Below, in pieces: positions 5,325-14,819 of a stretch of 64,000 bases of DNA (positions are counted from its first letter, which is position 1; each line of letters opens with the position of its first letter). Position numbers and translations under genes: made by a program. The stretch is taken from assembly GCF_013282215.1 (NCBI RefSeq), contig NZ_CP048103.1:62001-126000 (forward strand), given 5' to 3'. The notes below the pieces were generated by a model. That model was not told the DNA's origin. It ran no database searches and saw nothing but the letters and a program-made list of their open reading frames with translations. Source of the stretch: Kroppenstedtia eburnea. GTDB taxonomy: Bacteria; Bacillota; Bacilli; Thermoactinomycetales; DSM-45169.

Positions 5325-7019
5325 ATGTCTGCTTCTATTAAGGTAGATTTCGAAGATTTTAATAAGAGGGTCAAAGGGCTGTCCGAGGCGATGGATAAAG
5401 CCAAGACCCAGCTGATCGCCGCTGCCGCTGCTGCAGGGGGGACGATTTCAGTGGTACTGGGGCTGTCAGTGGCGGCCAGCCCCGAAGTGAAGAAAGCGTT
5501 TGCACAGCTGAAGGAATCGTTCGACCAGGCAAAAGAAAATATCGGGGAAGCATTGGCACCTGCAGTTTTGCTAGTGATTGATGTGTTGAAGACTTTTGTG
5601 GACATATTTAATCATCTTCCGGGGCCGATTCAGACATTTTTGGTGGTGGCGGTCACCCTCGGAACGATTATGTTGGGAATGGTTGTCATGGCTGCAAATT
5701 TGGCAGGCGCCTTTTTAGCTTTGGCGATGGCAGAATGGTCAGTGCTTGCGCCAGTGTTGGCAGTTCTGGCAGCCATTGTCGCCGTCATAGCGATCTTCGC
5801 TCTCCTCGTCTATGCCATTGTGGAGGCGTATAACCGGGTCTCTTGGTTCCGAACCGCTGTGGATACGGTGTGGTCAGCGATCAAAGAAGCATTTGCCACT
5901 GCTCTCACCTTTATTAAAGAGATCGTCCAGACGGTGATGACGGCGGTAACTGACTTTTTTCGATCCCAGATGGAGTGGATTATGGAAGTGGTGGAGCCGG
6001 TTTGGCAGTGGATTAAAGAAGCTTTTCACACGGGTCTCACCTTTATTCAGGATATCGTCCAAACGGTGATGACAGGGGTAACTGATTTTTTTCAATCCAA
6101 ATTGGAGCAGATCCAACAGTTTTGGGATGAGAATGGAGAACTGATCATGGCCGCGGTGAAACGGGTGTGGGGCTGGATTGAGCCGTTCATATCCGCTGTC
6201 ATGGAGGCCGTTTCAGGGGTTATCCAATTTGTGTGGGAACTGATCAAATCGATCACACTGTTCATCTGGAATGGGATCAAAGACGTTATCACCACGGTAC
6301 TGGGCTGGATCCAGACTTTCATTTCCGGCGTGATGTCGACCATACAGAGTATCATTCAGATGGCTTGGACCGTGATCAAAACCGTGACGATGTCTGTCTG
6401 GGAGGGAATCAAAGGGTATATTTCCACAATCATCACGGCAATCCAAAATATCGTCAAGGCAGTGGCTCAGCTGATCATGGGAGACTGGAGCGGAGCTTTG
6501 AATACCATGTGGTCCACCGGCAAGTCGATCTTAAAAGGTATTTTAAGCACCTTTAATAATATGTTGGGAGGACTGCCGGCAAAGGCATTGGCCTGGGGGG
6601 CAAACCTGATAACCGGTTTTATTGATGGCTTTAAATCGAAGCTCAGCTACCTGAAAAAGGTTGTGGAAGATGCGGCCAAAGTGGTCGGGGATTTCCTCGG
6701 TTTCTCCTCCCCCACCAAACGGGGGCCGGGACGCACCTCCCACCGGTGGGCTCCCAACTTGATGGAGATGTTCTCCACAGGGATCCGGGCCGGTGTTCCC
6801 GATGTGCGCATGGCGACAAGGGAGGTCGTCTCCACCCTGGCGGTGGTGGGAGAGGGCGGGGCGGCCCCGGTTACCGGTGAGGGAAATGTTCCGGAATATG
6901 TGATGGTCCAGATCGATTTGGACAAGAGACAACTGGCACAGGTGTTGGCCAAGCCGACAGCCCAACTTCATAACCGGACCAATCGTCGGCACGCGACTGC
7001 GATGGGGGTGAGCTTTTGA
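5325..7019 (+). CDS. tail tape measure protein
   Basis: The 564-aa protein starts at ATG 5325 after AAGAGGTGAAAAG. The N-terminal third has coiled-coil segments (ASPEVKKAFAQLKESFDQAKENIG) and three hydrophobic helices. The middle is an array of amphipathic Trp-rich helices that includes a 43-44 residue tandem repeat (about 181-214 and 225-258, both IKEAF...TFI..IVQTVMT.VTDFF). The C-terminus has the tape-measure signature FLGFSSPTKRGPG followed by NLMEMFSTGI. It sets tail length and occupies the tube lumen. At about 0.15 nm per residue it predicts a short tail of roughly 85 nm. It overlaps the next gene by 4 nt. Confidence 0.85.
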   Translation: MSASIKVDFEDFNKRVKGLSEAMDKAKTQLIAAAAAAGGTISVVLGLSVAASPEVKKAFAQLKESFDQAKENIGEALAPAVLLVIDVLKTFVDIFNHLPGPIQTFLVVAVTLGTIMLGMVVMAANLAGAFLALAMAEWSVLAPVLAVLAAIVAVIAIFALLVYAIVEAYNRVSWFRTAVDTVWSAIKEAFATALTFIKEIVQTVMTAVTDFFRSQMEWIMEVVEPVWQWIKEAFHTGLTFIQDIVQTVMTGVTDFFQSKLEQIQQFWDENGELIMAAVKRVWGWIEPFISAVMEAVSGVIQFVWELIKSITLFIWNGIKDVITTVLGWIQTFISGVMSTIQSIIQMAWTVIKTVTMSVWEGIKGYISTIITAIQNIVKAVAQLIMGDWSGALNTMWSTGKSILKGILSTFNNMLGGLPAKALAWGANLITGFIDGFKSKLSYLKKVVEDAAKVVGDFLGFSSPTKRGPGRTSHRWAPNLMEMFSTGIRAGVPDVRMATREVVSTLAVVGEGGAAPVTGEGNVPEYVMVQIDLDKRQLAQVLAKPTAQLHNRTNRRHATAMGVSF

Positions 7020-10000
7020 TCAGATGGAATGGAGTCGATCTCCTGGATCACTTTGACAAAATTCTTGACATTCGCAGGGATATCCTGCCGCCACGGATGT
7101 TGAGGACACAGGAAGCACCCGGACGGGACGGGGTTTATCTGGCTGGGGTGACCCGGGGAGCGCGGATCATCGAAGTGGATGTCCTGATGATCGACCGGTC
7201 CCATTCATCTCTGCGACAGCGGGTGGAGGAAGTGGCCTCCATCCTGGATAGGGATGAACCGGTCCCGATGGAGATCGAGGACGAGCCGGATCGGATCCGG
7301 TATGTGATTCTTTCCGAAGAGACCGATCTGGAGGAGATCGTTCACACTGGCCGGACCACTCTCCGCTTTTTTATGCCGGACCCGTGGAAAGTGAGCAAGG
7401 AAGAGAATTTCAAGGAGATCACCTCTCCGCCGGTCACCTTTGAGCGGCAGTCCACCGCAGATGACCCGGAGGGTATGGTTCCGCCCCAGCAACCCCGCTA
7501 CCGGGAAGGTAAGTTCGGTCAGGGGATCTTCATCGAAGAGGGGACGACCAACCTGCTGTCCACCCCGGAAAATCCGGCGGTGGAAGAGGTGGATGTCCAA
7601 GCGGGGGAAACCTACACACTGAGCCATGACATGGGCCAGGTGGAGGTGGGACACCACCGGGAGGAAGACTTGTCCGCAGGGGAGTTTCACAATGTCCGTC
7701 TGGTGGAGGGAAAGCTGGTTCTCAACAAGTACGGAGAGGACCGCAAGGAAGATTTAAATATCGCGGAAGGTGGACACTTCCAGACCGTATATGATCCGGA
7801 AAAGGGATGGATCCAGCTGGGGACCGAAACAGAGGGTCCTACATCACTCACTCATGACGAGGGGACAGCGGAATGGGCCGGGGGCCAAAACAGCGGTGTC
7901 CAAGTGGAAAAGAGCAGTATCATCATGAACAACTTTCCAGATTGGGAAGAGACGGACAATCTGACGGACTATGTCAAGACAGGCTGGGAAGCACGGATCA
8001 AGCCCACCCGCGTCACCCAGACGGCGAACACGGTCCGGATGGATTCCTATCTGAACGAGTCGGTTGCTTTGGTGAAGGAGATGCCGGGTCGGAGCGATCT
8101 CCGAAGCATTGAATTTCTGTATTATTTGACAACCCCGCCGGAGCCCTATGATGAAACGGCGGGATTCCGTACCCAGTTCATTTGGGTGTTGGATATGCCC
8201 ATGCCAGGGGATGAGAGCCGGAGGGTCGCTTTTTATCCGACTCTTTTTCAGGAGGCCAGTATCAACGGAAAATATCCCGGATATGCCTGGGTCCGCCTGG
8301 TGATCACCCGGATGCCGGTTGCCGGTGACGGAGGAAATGTGGATGTCTATATCAACGGCCAATACAACCGCTCTCTGCCCGCCTCCGGGAGCACCTTGAG
8401 CCCCCGCTTTCAATTCATCATGGAAAATGAGATGCAAGGACGGTTTTACTTGGCCGATTTTAAATTCAGTTCCACTTCACTGCATGAAACGCAATCCTCC
8501 TATCTTTTTCCGTTGACAGGGGAGCGGGTGACCCCCGACATTGAACTGAACGATTTGGGAGAGTATCGGGACAGTTCGGTGACGTACAGTTGGAGGAGCA
8601 ATTCGGACCTCCCTGCGGGTGCTGAGGATTATGAGCACCAAGTGGGTCTGGAGGCGGATGTGTACGTCAACCCCATCGTCGAATGGAGCGGTTATGAGCC
8701 GGTGGTGAAGGGGAAGATTCCACAACTGGAGTCAGGGCAATCCCTGGCGGGGAAAAAAGTCAGATTTCGTGCCAGACTCCAGTCCTTTGACAATTACCGT
8801 TCTCCATACCTCGATGGGTTGAGCGTGACGGTGGAGGGCTTCCGGTCAGAAACCTACACCTCCGGCACCTGGACGGCGGATCCCATCCCCCTGGATGGCG
8901 TGGGGCGGGCCTGTCGTGCCACTCTGAATTATATTGCTGACACCCCTCTTCTTACCCGCGTGGTGGCAGAGGTGGCCCTCGAGGTCGACGGGATCCTGGG
9001 GGAATGGGTGGTGGTGGGGAATGGGGAAGAGATTCCGGCGCTCACCCGGAAATTGGATCTGACAGGGGCCCGTCTCCATGTCCGGTTCCATCTCTCCGGC
9101 ACCACCCGTACAAGTCCCCACCTGGAATCTGTAGAGGTGGATCTGGTGTCCGCTTTTGTGGAAGAAGGGGTTCGAATCTCCCCTGTGACCGATCTCTCCT
9201 CGATTCGAAGGGCAGCGGACAGTTTTGCCGGGATGGTGCAGCATTCCCCGGAAGGAACCCGGGTGATTTATGAGGCTCAGTTGGGGGACGGTGTCTGGCA
9301 GGAGATCACGGCGGACATCCTGCCGGGGATCGAGACGGGAGACGACCTTCAGGGTGTCACCCTGCGCACCCGGCTACGGCTGTCAGCCGACCCCCGGGGG
9401 GAGCAAACCCCGGCGGTCCTGGCGGCCCGTTGGCGGGTGGATCAGGAGATGAGCGGGGAGAATGGGGTGACCCGTTTGGTCCCGGCGACAGCACAGTTGG
9501 TGCTGACTCCGGTCGGTGTGCGGCGGTGGCAATTGGAGGCACGGGAATACGGAACCAGCTTCCACCCCGACACCCGGAAACCGGAAGTCCTCTGGTTTCC
9601 GGCCCCGGTTGCCCTGAATGAAGGGGAAGGAACCCTCTCCTTGTGGGCTTATGAGGATGGGATTCCCCGTCGCAAATACCTGTTGGACACCGACGGGGAA
9701 TTCCGCTTCTCCATTTACCGGAGTGAAGGGATGGAGGGATATCGGGTCCGGGTGAACAATGAACCTCTCTTCGATCTCCCTCTCCCCCCGACAGGACAAT
9801 TCAACCAGATCGTGGTCCGTTGGAGCGGAAACGAGGTGGCCGCTTTCATCAATGGGGTGTTGCGAGATTCGTCCTCTCTGAGCGAGCCCGTTTCCTTCGC
9901 GGAGGCCTCCCGCCTGTACCTCGGCAGTGATCGGTTGGGAAATGCGCAGTGGAATGAGCGGTTGGATGAGGTTCATTTCTCTTCCGTCGCCCGTCCGGAC

Positions 10001-10408
10001 GCCTACTTGACGGATCCGGAGCGGTTGACCCAACCGGAAGCAGTGGATCGGGACACCGCCTATCTGCTGCGGTTTGACGCATCCCTGGCGGATTCATCCA
10101 CTATCCTCATTCATGAAGGAAGCGCCCCCACGCTGCCCCGGTTTGAGGTGAGAATCGAGCGGGATATGGATGCTCTGAAGATTCTCCACATTGAAACCGG
10201 CCGTTTTCTCCTCATCCAGGGAACTCTGAAACCGGGGGATACGGTCCTGCTGGGCGATCCCGGGGATCCGGTCCGGATCAACGGACACCCGCGGAAGCAG
10301 TGGCTGAGTCTGGATTCGGATTTCTTCCGCTTGGTAAAGGGGGACAACACCTTTGAGGTGACCGAGGGAGCCCAAGTGATCGCCTACTGGAGAGAGAGGT
10401 GGAAATGA
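7016..10408 (+). CDS. giant distal tail (Dit) protein with inserted carbohydrate-binding-like domains
   Basis: The 1130-aa protein starts at an ATG-less TTG-type start (TTGATC at 7016) overlapping the tape measure stop. Residues 1-125 match the siphovirus distal tail protein N-domain (WNGVDLLDHFDKILDIRR...LRTQEAPGRDGVYL...FFMPDPW). A long insertion follows with beta-rich repeats and, at about 865-998, a LamG/concanavalin-like domain (GEGTLSLWAYEDG...GQFNQIVVRWSGNEVAAFINGVL...RLDEVHFSSVAR). The C-terminal about 90 residues resemble the Dit galectin-like end. Usual Dit proteins are about 250-300 aa, so this is an evolved Dit that probably also binds cell-surface glycans. It would form the hexameric hub at the tail tip. 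Confidence 0.78.
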   Translation: MIRWNGVDLLDHFDKILDIRRDILPPRMLRTQEAPGRDGVYLAGVTRGARIIEVDVLMIDRSHSSLRQRVEEVASILDRDEPVPMEIEDEPDRIRYVILSEETDLEEIVHTGRTTLRFFMPDPWKVSKEENFKEITSPPVTFERQSTADDPEGMVPPQQPRYREGKFGQGIFIEEGTTNLLSTPENPAVEEVDVQAGETYTLSHDMGQVEVGHHREEDLSAGEFHNVRLVEGKLVLNKYGEDRKEDLNIAEGGHFQTVYDPEKGWIQLGTETEGPTSLTHDEGTAEWAGGQNSGVQVEKSSIIMNNFPDWEETDNLTDYVKTGWEARIKPTRVTQTANTVRMDSYLNESVALVKEMPGRSDLRSIEFLYYLTTPPEPYDETAGFRTQFIWVLDMPMPGDESRRVAFYPTLFQEASINGKYPGYAWVRLVITRMPVAGDGGNVDVYINGQYNRSLPASGSTLSPRFQFIMENEMQGRFYLADFKFSSTSLHETQSSYLFPLTGERVTPDIELNDLGEYRDSSVTYSWRSNSDLPAGAEDYEHQVGLEADVYVNPIVEWSGYEPVVKGKIPQLESGQSLAGKKVRFRARLQSFDNYRSPYLDGLSVTVEGFRSETYTSGTWTADPIPLDGVGRACRATLNYIADTPLLTRVVAEVALEVDGILGEWVVVGNGEEIPALTRKLDLTGARLHVRFHLSGTTRTSPHLESVEVDLVSAFVEEGVRISPVTDLSSIRRAADSFAGMVQHSPEGTRVIYEAQLGDGVWQEITADILPGIETGDDLQGVTLRTRLRLSADPRGEQTPAVLAARWRVDQEMSGENGVTRLVPATAQLVLTPVGVRRWQLEAREYGTSFHPDTRKPEVLWFPAPVALNEGEGTLSLWAYEDGIPRRKYLLDTDGEFRFSIYRSEGMEGYRVRVNNEPLFDLPLPPTGQFNQIVVRWSGNEVAAFINGVLRDSSSLSEPVSFAEASRLYLGSDRLGNAQWNERLDEVHFSSVARPDAYLTDPERLTQPEAVDRDTAYLLRFDASLADSSTILIHEGSAPTLPRFEVRIERDMDALKILHIETGRFLLIQGTLKPGDTVLLGDPGDPVRINGHPRKQWLSLDSDFFRLVKGDNTFEVTEGAQVIAYWRERWK

Positions 10409-10409
10409 G

Positions 10410-13403
10410 ATGATTTGTATCTTTGACAAGGACGAAAACCTCCGCTCCACCCTGTTGCAGGAAGAAGGGTTTCTCCATTGGGCCGAGGCCAAAATTGAGG
10501 AGGAATTGAACGGGCAGACCAGCATGGATCTGTCCGTTCCCTATTTTGTCAACAGTCCGGACCACCCGGGGTCAGGGGAGCGGAATCATCCGGATGTCCA
10601 CTGGATCGAGGTGGAAAACACCCTGGTTGTGAAGATGACGGACTACAACCGGGATGAAGAATACTTCCGGGAGTTTGTCATCAAAGAGACAGAGCTGGAT
10701 ACAGAGGCCGATCTGAAAATCGCCTACTGTCATGATTCTGCCATCGCCGAGCTCAACGACGAAAAGGTTGAGGAGAAACGGCCGGGATATGGATCCGACA
10801 GCGGGACGACGGCACGGATCGCCCTTCAGGACGCCTTGGAGGGTTCCCGGTGGGTGCCGGGGATCGTGGAGGATCTCGGTTTGTCACGGGCTCACTTCTT
10901 CCATGAATCCCGTCTCGCCTGCGTTCACAAGATTTTGGAGGCGTGGGGGGCGGAAGTCCGCTTCCGGGTGGAAGTTTCGGGAAGCGGAATTGTGGGCCGG
11001 TATGTGGATCTCTTCGCCGAGCGGGGAGCGGATCGGGGAAAACGGATTGAGTTGGGGAAAGATCTGATGGCCCTCAATCTGAATATCTCCAGTGAGAACC
11101 TGAAAACGGCCATCTGGCCCCGGGGAAAAGGGCTGAAGTCGGATGGGGAGGAAGACCTCGACCCGGCGGCAGGTCGAAGGGTCAGCATCGCCGAAGTGGA
11201 GTGGAGCCAGGCCTTGGGCGATCCGGTGGAGAAGCCGAAGGGGCAGGAATGGATCGGTCTGCCTGAAGAGTTGGAGGCTTGGGGACGTGGGAAGCCCGGG
11301 CAGAAACGGCACAAGATGGTGGATGTGGTGTTTGAGGAGATAGAGGATCCGGAAACGCTGGCCCAGGAGGCCTTTAAACTCCTCCAGGAGTTGGCCAAGC
11401 CGGAGGTTTCCGCCGACATCCGGATGATGGACCTGGAGCATCAAACCAGTCACGAAGCGGTCCGGTTGGGTGACACCGTCCGGCTGGTGATCTCCTCAGT
11501 GGATCCGGCCATCCGGTTGCGGGCACGGGTGGTGAAGCGGGTCCAATACCTGGGGGAGATGGAGCGGACGGAGGTTACCATCGGGAGTCAAGTGGAGACG
11601 ACTTTGGAACTATCCCGGGAGATCCGGCGGGAGGTGGAGAAGGAGTTTGGCAAGGTGGCTCCAATCACCTGGAAAGACTCCATGATTGACTTGTTGAACA
11701 ATGAAATTGTCTCCTCCAATGCCTATCTCTATATGAACACCAGCGATGGCATGATCCTGTTCAATCGCCCCCGGGACCAACATCCCGACGAGGCCATGCA
11801 GATGGTGGCGGCGGGGCTCCGGATCTCTGCCACCAAGGATCCGGAGGGGGAGTTCATATGGACCACGGCAATCACTGCCAAGGGAATCCACGCCGATGCG
11901 ATCACCACCGGGCAGATGAAGGCGGATCGGATCGGCGCCGGCATTCTCAGCCTCGGTGGGAAAGATTTCGGTGCCGCTCAATTGTTCCTCCGGGACAGAG
12001 AAGACAATATTATTGCCCACTTCGACGGAGAGGCCCGCAGCTGGAATGAATTGCGGGCGGGAGCGATGTATGCTCCCAATGTGCCCCGGCGGACGACGTT
12101 GGAGGATGAACTCTCCACCACCAGCCTTTATGTTCACCCGGTGGCGGGGGATGATGTGGAAGGGGACGGAACCTCCTCCCATCCCTTTCGCACTCTGCAA
12201 CGGGCGGTCGATTTCATCCCGGAGGTGAATGATGCCACTTGGGATATCCGGGTGATCGAGCCGACGAAATATCCTATCTCGGAGCATCTGGAGATCCGGG
12301 GATTCCGGGGGGATGGAATCGTCCGGTTTCGGATGGACGGTGTTCGGTTCAACGGGTGGGTTCGGCTCTCATCCAATCTGCACCGGTTTGCATTTTACGG
12401 GGGCCACTACTATCACAATGGACAGGGTCATCCCCGGACTCCGGAAGGACCGATCGCCACCTTTCATGTGATCAGGACCAACATTCTGTACATGGAGAAT
12501 TGCTGCGTTTCGGCAGAACAGAAGGCGGAGCATGCCATGTCCGCCACCTATGGCTCCTTTGTGGAAGCCCACGACTGCTATTTTGATCGCGGGCTTCGCA
12601 ACGGCGCTCAGGCGATCCGGGGTTCCAAGATGTACATCAACAACTGCGGCGGGCGGGAGAATGGCGAATTTGGCGCTTATGCCTCCATCAACAGTGAAAT
12701 CGCCATCTCCGGAGATGTAGTGGATCAAAAGATTTACTGTCCTGCCGGGAAAGGAGGCGGGACAGGGGAGGATCACTTTTTCTGGTACTCCACTTGGACC
12801 TCCGAGGTGAGGGTTCCGTCCACCTATGCCGGGAGGAAAAGATCGGGATTGAGGGTGGCGATTCCCGAAAACAAGATCTTGACCGCCTATCCCACAGAGG
12901 TTGCCAGTTGGCGGGGTCAGGGGGGCGACACAGACGATGGCCGGGGTTGGCATGTCGGCAGGCTGCTCCAAGGTGCGGGCTTCTATCCCCATCTGTTGGC
13001 AGAGGGAGAAGACGGATATGGAGGGAACCATGCCGGATTCGTCTGGTTTGGCAATATCAACTTCAAAACCCGGCTGGCAGGCCGGACCATCAAAGATGTC
13101 CGGGTCCAACTCCGACGGGCACCCCGATTCACCCCGGATACCCCGAAGGAAGTCCAATGTTGGTTGCACAACTATGTCCGCCAAGATGAGGCGGAGGATT
13201 GGGAGCCAAGCAGGGTCCTGATGGAGAGTCACAAGGTGGGATCCTACTCCTGGAATGATGAAAGGAGATTCACACTCCCCCGATCCGCCGGAGAGCGATT
13301 GGCGAAGGGAGAGGCGATCGGATTGGCCTTTTTCCATGAAGACTGGACCCAGGGATTGGAGATCGTGCCCCGATCGGTGGTGTTGGAGGTGGTGTACGAG
13401 TGA
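10410..13403 (+). CDS. tail-associated baseplate protein (prophage endopeptidase tail family) with C-terminal beta-helix
   Basis: This 997-aa protein begins 2 nt after the Dit gene (ATG 10410, after AGAGAGGTGG). Residues 1 to about 420 follow the prophage tail/Tal pattern (IFDKDENLRSTL...VVKMTDYNRDEEYFREFVIKE...SRLACVHKILEAWGAEVRF...LKTAIWPRGKG). A middle region carries coiled-coil and ADAITTGQMKADRI hub motifs. From about 572 the pattern LYVHPVAGDDVEGDGTSSHPFRTLQRAVD starts a pectate-lyase-like right-handed beta-helix as in tailspikes. The last about 130 residues are a separate beta domain. It is expected to close the tail tip and recognise or cut a cell-wall polymer. Confidence 0.8.
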   Translation: MICIFDKDENLRSTLLQEEGFLHWAEAKIEEELNGQTSMDLSVPYFVNSPDHPGSGERNHPDVHWIEVENTLVVKMTDYNRDEEYFREFVIKETELDTEADLKIAYCHDSAIAELNDEKVEEKRPGYGSDSGTTARIALQDALEGSRWVPGIVEDLGLSRAHFFHESRLACVHKILEAWGAEVRFRVEVSGSGIVGRYVDLFAERGADRGKRIELGKDLMALNLNISSENLKTAIWPRGKGLKSDGEEDLDPAAGRRVSIAEVEWSQALGDPVEKPKGQEWIGLPEELEAWGRGKPGQKRHKMVDVVFEEIEDPETLAQEAFKLLQELAKPEVSADIRMMDLEHQTSHEAVRLGDTVRLVISSVDPAIRLRARVVKRVQYLGEMERTEVTIGSQVETTLELSREIRREVEKEFGKVAPITWKDSMIDLLNNEIVSSNAYLYMNTSDGMILFNRPRDQHPDEAMQMVAAGLRISATKDPEGEFIWTTAITAKGIHADAITTGQMKADRIGAGILSLGGKDFGAAQLFLRDREDNIIAHFDGEARSWNELRAGAMYAPNVPRRTTLEDELSTTSLYVHPVAGDDVEGDGTSSHPFRTLQRAVDFIPEVNDATWDIRVIEPTKYPISEHLEIRGFRGDGIVRFRMDGVRFNGWVRLSSNLHRFAFYGGHYYHNGQGHPRTPEGPIATFHVIRTNILYMENCCVSAEQKAEHAMSATYGSFVEAHDCYFDRGLRNGAQAIRGSKMYINNCGGRENGEFGAYASINSEIAISGDVVDQKIYCPAGKGGGTGEDHFFWYSTWTSEVRVPSTYAGRKRSGLRVAIPENKILTAYPTEVASWRGQGGDTDDGRGWHVGRLLQGAGFYPHLLAEGEDGYGGNHAGFVWFGNINFKTRLAGRTIKDVRVQLRRAPRFTPDTPKEVQCWLHNYVRQDEAEDWEPSRVLMESHKVGSYSWNDERRFTLPRSAGERLAKGEAIGLAFFHEDWTQGLEIVPRSVVLEVVYE

Positions 13404-13684
13404 AAATCGTCCTGCATAACGATGAGCGCGTGGTGGATGTGATTGGCGGATGTCAGGAGATTCGGGTCCATGGTGACAGAATCCGCTGGGAAGGGGGCGA
13501 CCTGTGCGCTCCTTTTTTCTTGGTCCCTGATGAGGTGGATGTCCACCCGGAAGATCCGGTTGACTCCGTGGCGGATCATTGCCGCAAACAGGACTGGGAG
13601 CCGCCGGATCCGCAATGGATGCAAGAGTTGTTGGAACGGGTGGAGGCTCTGGAGAAAGGGGTGGAACATGGAAAAAGCGATTAA
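13400..13684 (+). CDS. small tail-module protein, hypothetical
   Basis: The 94-aa protein starts at GTG 13400, overlapping the previous stop by 4 nt (GTGA), a sign of translational coupling. It has a beta-rich first half (MKIVLHNDERVVDVIGGCQE, then FFLVPDEVDVHPEDPVD) and a helical end (WMQELLERVEALEKGVEHGK). Position and shape resemble the small proteins found between tail fibres and holins in siphophages (XkdX-like region). I do not recognise a specific family. Confidence 0.6.
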   Translation: MKIVLHNDERVVDVIGGCQEIRVHGDRIRWEGGDLCAPFFLVPDEVDVHPEDPVDSVADHCRKQDWEPPDPQWMQELLERVEALEKGVEHGKSD

Positions 13685-14063
13685 ATGGATCCTTGGTCTG
13701 GGCGGCGCCTCCGCCTCTTTTTTATGGGGAGGGTGGTCGTCATTGCTGGGGGTGTTGTTGTTTTTAGTGATCTTGGACTACCTGTCCGGAATGATTGCGG
13801 CCGCAATGGAGGGCAAGTTGAACAGCGGTGTGGGCATGATCGGGATCACCAAAAAGATTTTAACCTTTGCCCTGGTGGCGGTGGCACATTTGGTGGATGG
13901 GACATTGGGTGAAAACCATCTGTTCCGGGATGCGGCGATCTTCTTCTATCTGGCCAATGAAATGCTGTCCATCTTGGAAAATGCAGGGCGGATCGGGGTG
14001 CCGATCCCGCCCGGGTTTCACCAGGCGATTGAACTGTTGAAAGGGAAAGAGGAGGAGAAATGA
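13668..14063 (+). CDS. phage holin (toxin secretion/lysis family)
   Basis: The 131-aa protein starts at ATG 13668 after AAAGGGGTGG and overlaps the previous gene by 17 nt. It has hydrophobic segments at about 8-22 and 23-42, the family motif LDYLSGMIAAAMEGKLNSGVG, then GITKKILTFALVAVAHLVD and FYLANEMLSILENAGRIGVPIP. This is the signature of the phage holin 4 / toxin-secretion-lysis family. It would form membrane lesions that let the amidase reach the wall and release tail particles. Confidence 0.85.
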   Translation: MEKAIKWILGLGGASASFLWGGWSSLLGVLLFLVILDYLSGMIAAAMEGKLNSGVGMIGITKKILTFALVAVAHLVDGTLGENHLFRDAAIFFYLANEMLSILENAGRIGVPIPPGFHQAIELLKGKEEEK

Positions 14064-14108
14064 ATTTGTGATCCCCTGGGCCAAAAACAGAAGGAAGGAG
14101 TTGATTCC

Positions 14109-14816
14109 GTGGCCAAGAAAATCTTTATCGACCCCGGACACGGGGGCAAGGATCCGGGAGCGACGGGAAACGGGCTGAAGGAAAAGGATCTGACCTTGGC
14201 CATCGCCCGGGAGTGTCGTCGGGTTCTGCAACAGGAGTATACCGGTCACAGTATCCGGATGAGCCGGGAGAAGGATCAGACGGTTTCCTTGCGGCAACGT
14301 ACAGAGGAAGCCAACCGATGGGGAGCCCATTTTTTTCTGTCGATCCACATTAACGCCGGGGGCGGAACCGGATTTGAATCCTATCGGTATGTAAAACAGG
14401 GATCGGCGATGACGATGGCGGTGCAGAAGGAGGTTCATGCTGTGGTTTTGGCCCGATCGGGATGGAAGGACCGGCGGAAAAAGTGGGCCAACTTTCATGT
14501 GTTGCGCGAATCCAAGATGCCCGCCGTCTTGACGGAAAACGGGTTTATCGACACCGGGGCCGACGCTGCGAAGCTGAAGGACCCGGCATTTGTGAAGAAA
14601 CTGGGGCGGGCCCATGCGGAAGGATTGGCCAAAGCACTGGGGTTGAAGAAGAAGCCCTCCTCAGCTCCACCTGTGTCTGCACCGAAGCGGGATCAACTGA
14701 TCCGGGTGAGGGTGAACGGGAAACAGGCAGGGGCTTTTGCACAGCCTGAAAATGCCGTGGATCTGGTGGAAAAGGTAGCTAAACCGGGAGCGGTGATTGA
14801 TGTGAATATGGTTTAG
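14109..14816 (+). CDS. N-acetylmuramoyl-L-alanine amidase (Amidase_3), endolysin
   Basis: The 235-aa protein starts at GTG 14109 after AGGAAGGAG. The zinc ligands of the Amidase_3 fold are visible: His in IDPGHGGKDPGA, Glu in GLKEKDLTLA, His in LSIHINAGGG, and the catalytic Glu in AVLTENGFI. A proline-rich linker (SSAPPVSAPKRD) leads to a small C-terminal domain (IRVRVNGKQAGAFAQPENAVDLVEKV) resembling wall-binding tails of CwlC-like amidases. It cleaves the lactyl-Ala bond of peptidoglycan and with the preceding holin forms the lysis module that ends the cluster. Confidence 0.88.
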   Translation: MAKKIFIDPGHGGKDPGATGNGLKEKDLTLAIARECRRVLQQEYTGHSIRMSREKDQTVSLRQRTEEANRWGAHFFLSIHINAGGGTGFESYRYVKQGSAMTMAVQKEVHAVVLARSGWKDRRKKWANFHVLRESKMPAVLTENGFIDTGADAAKLKDPAFVKKLGRAHAEGLAKALGLKKKPSSAPPVSAPKRDQLIRVRVNGKQAGAFAQPENAVDLVEKVAKPGAVIDVNMV

Positions 14817-14819
14817 GAG

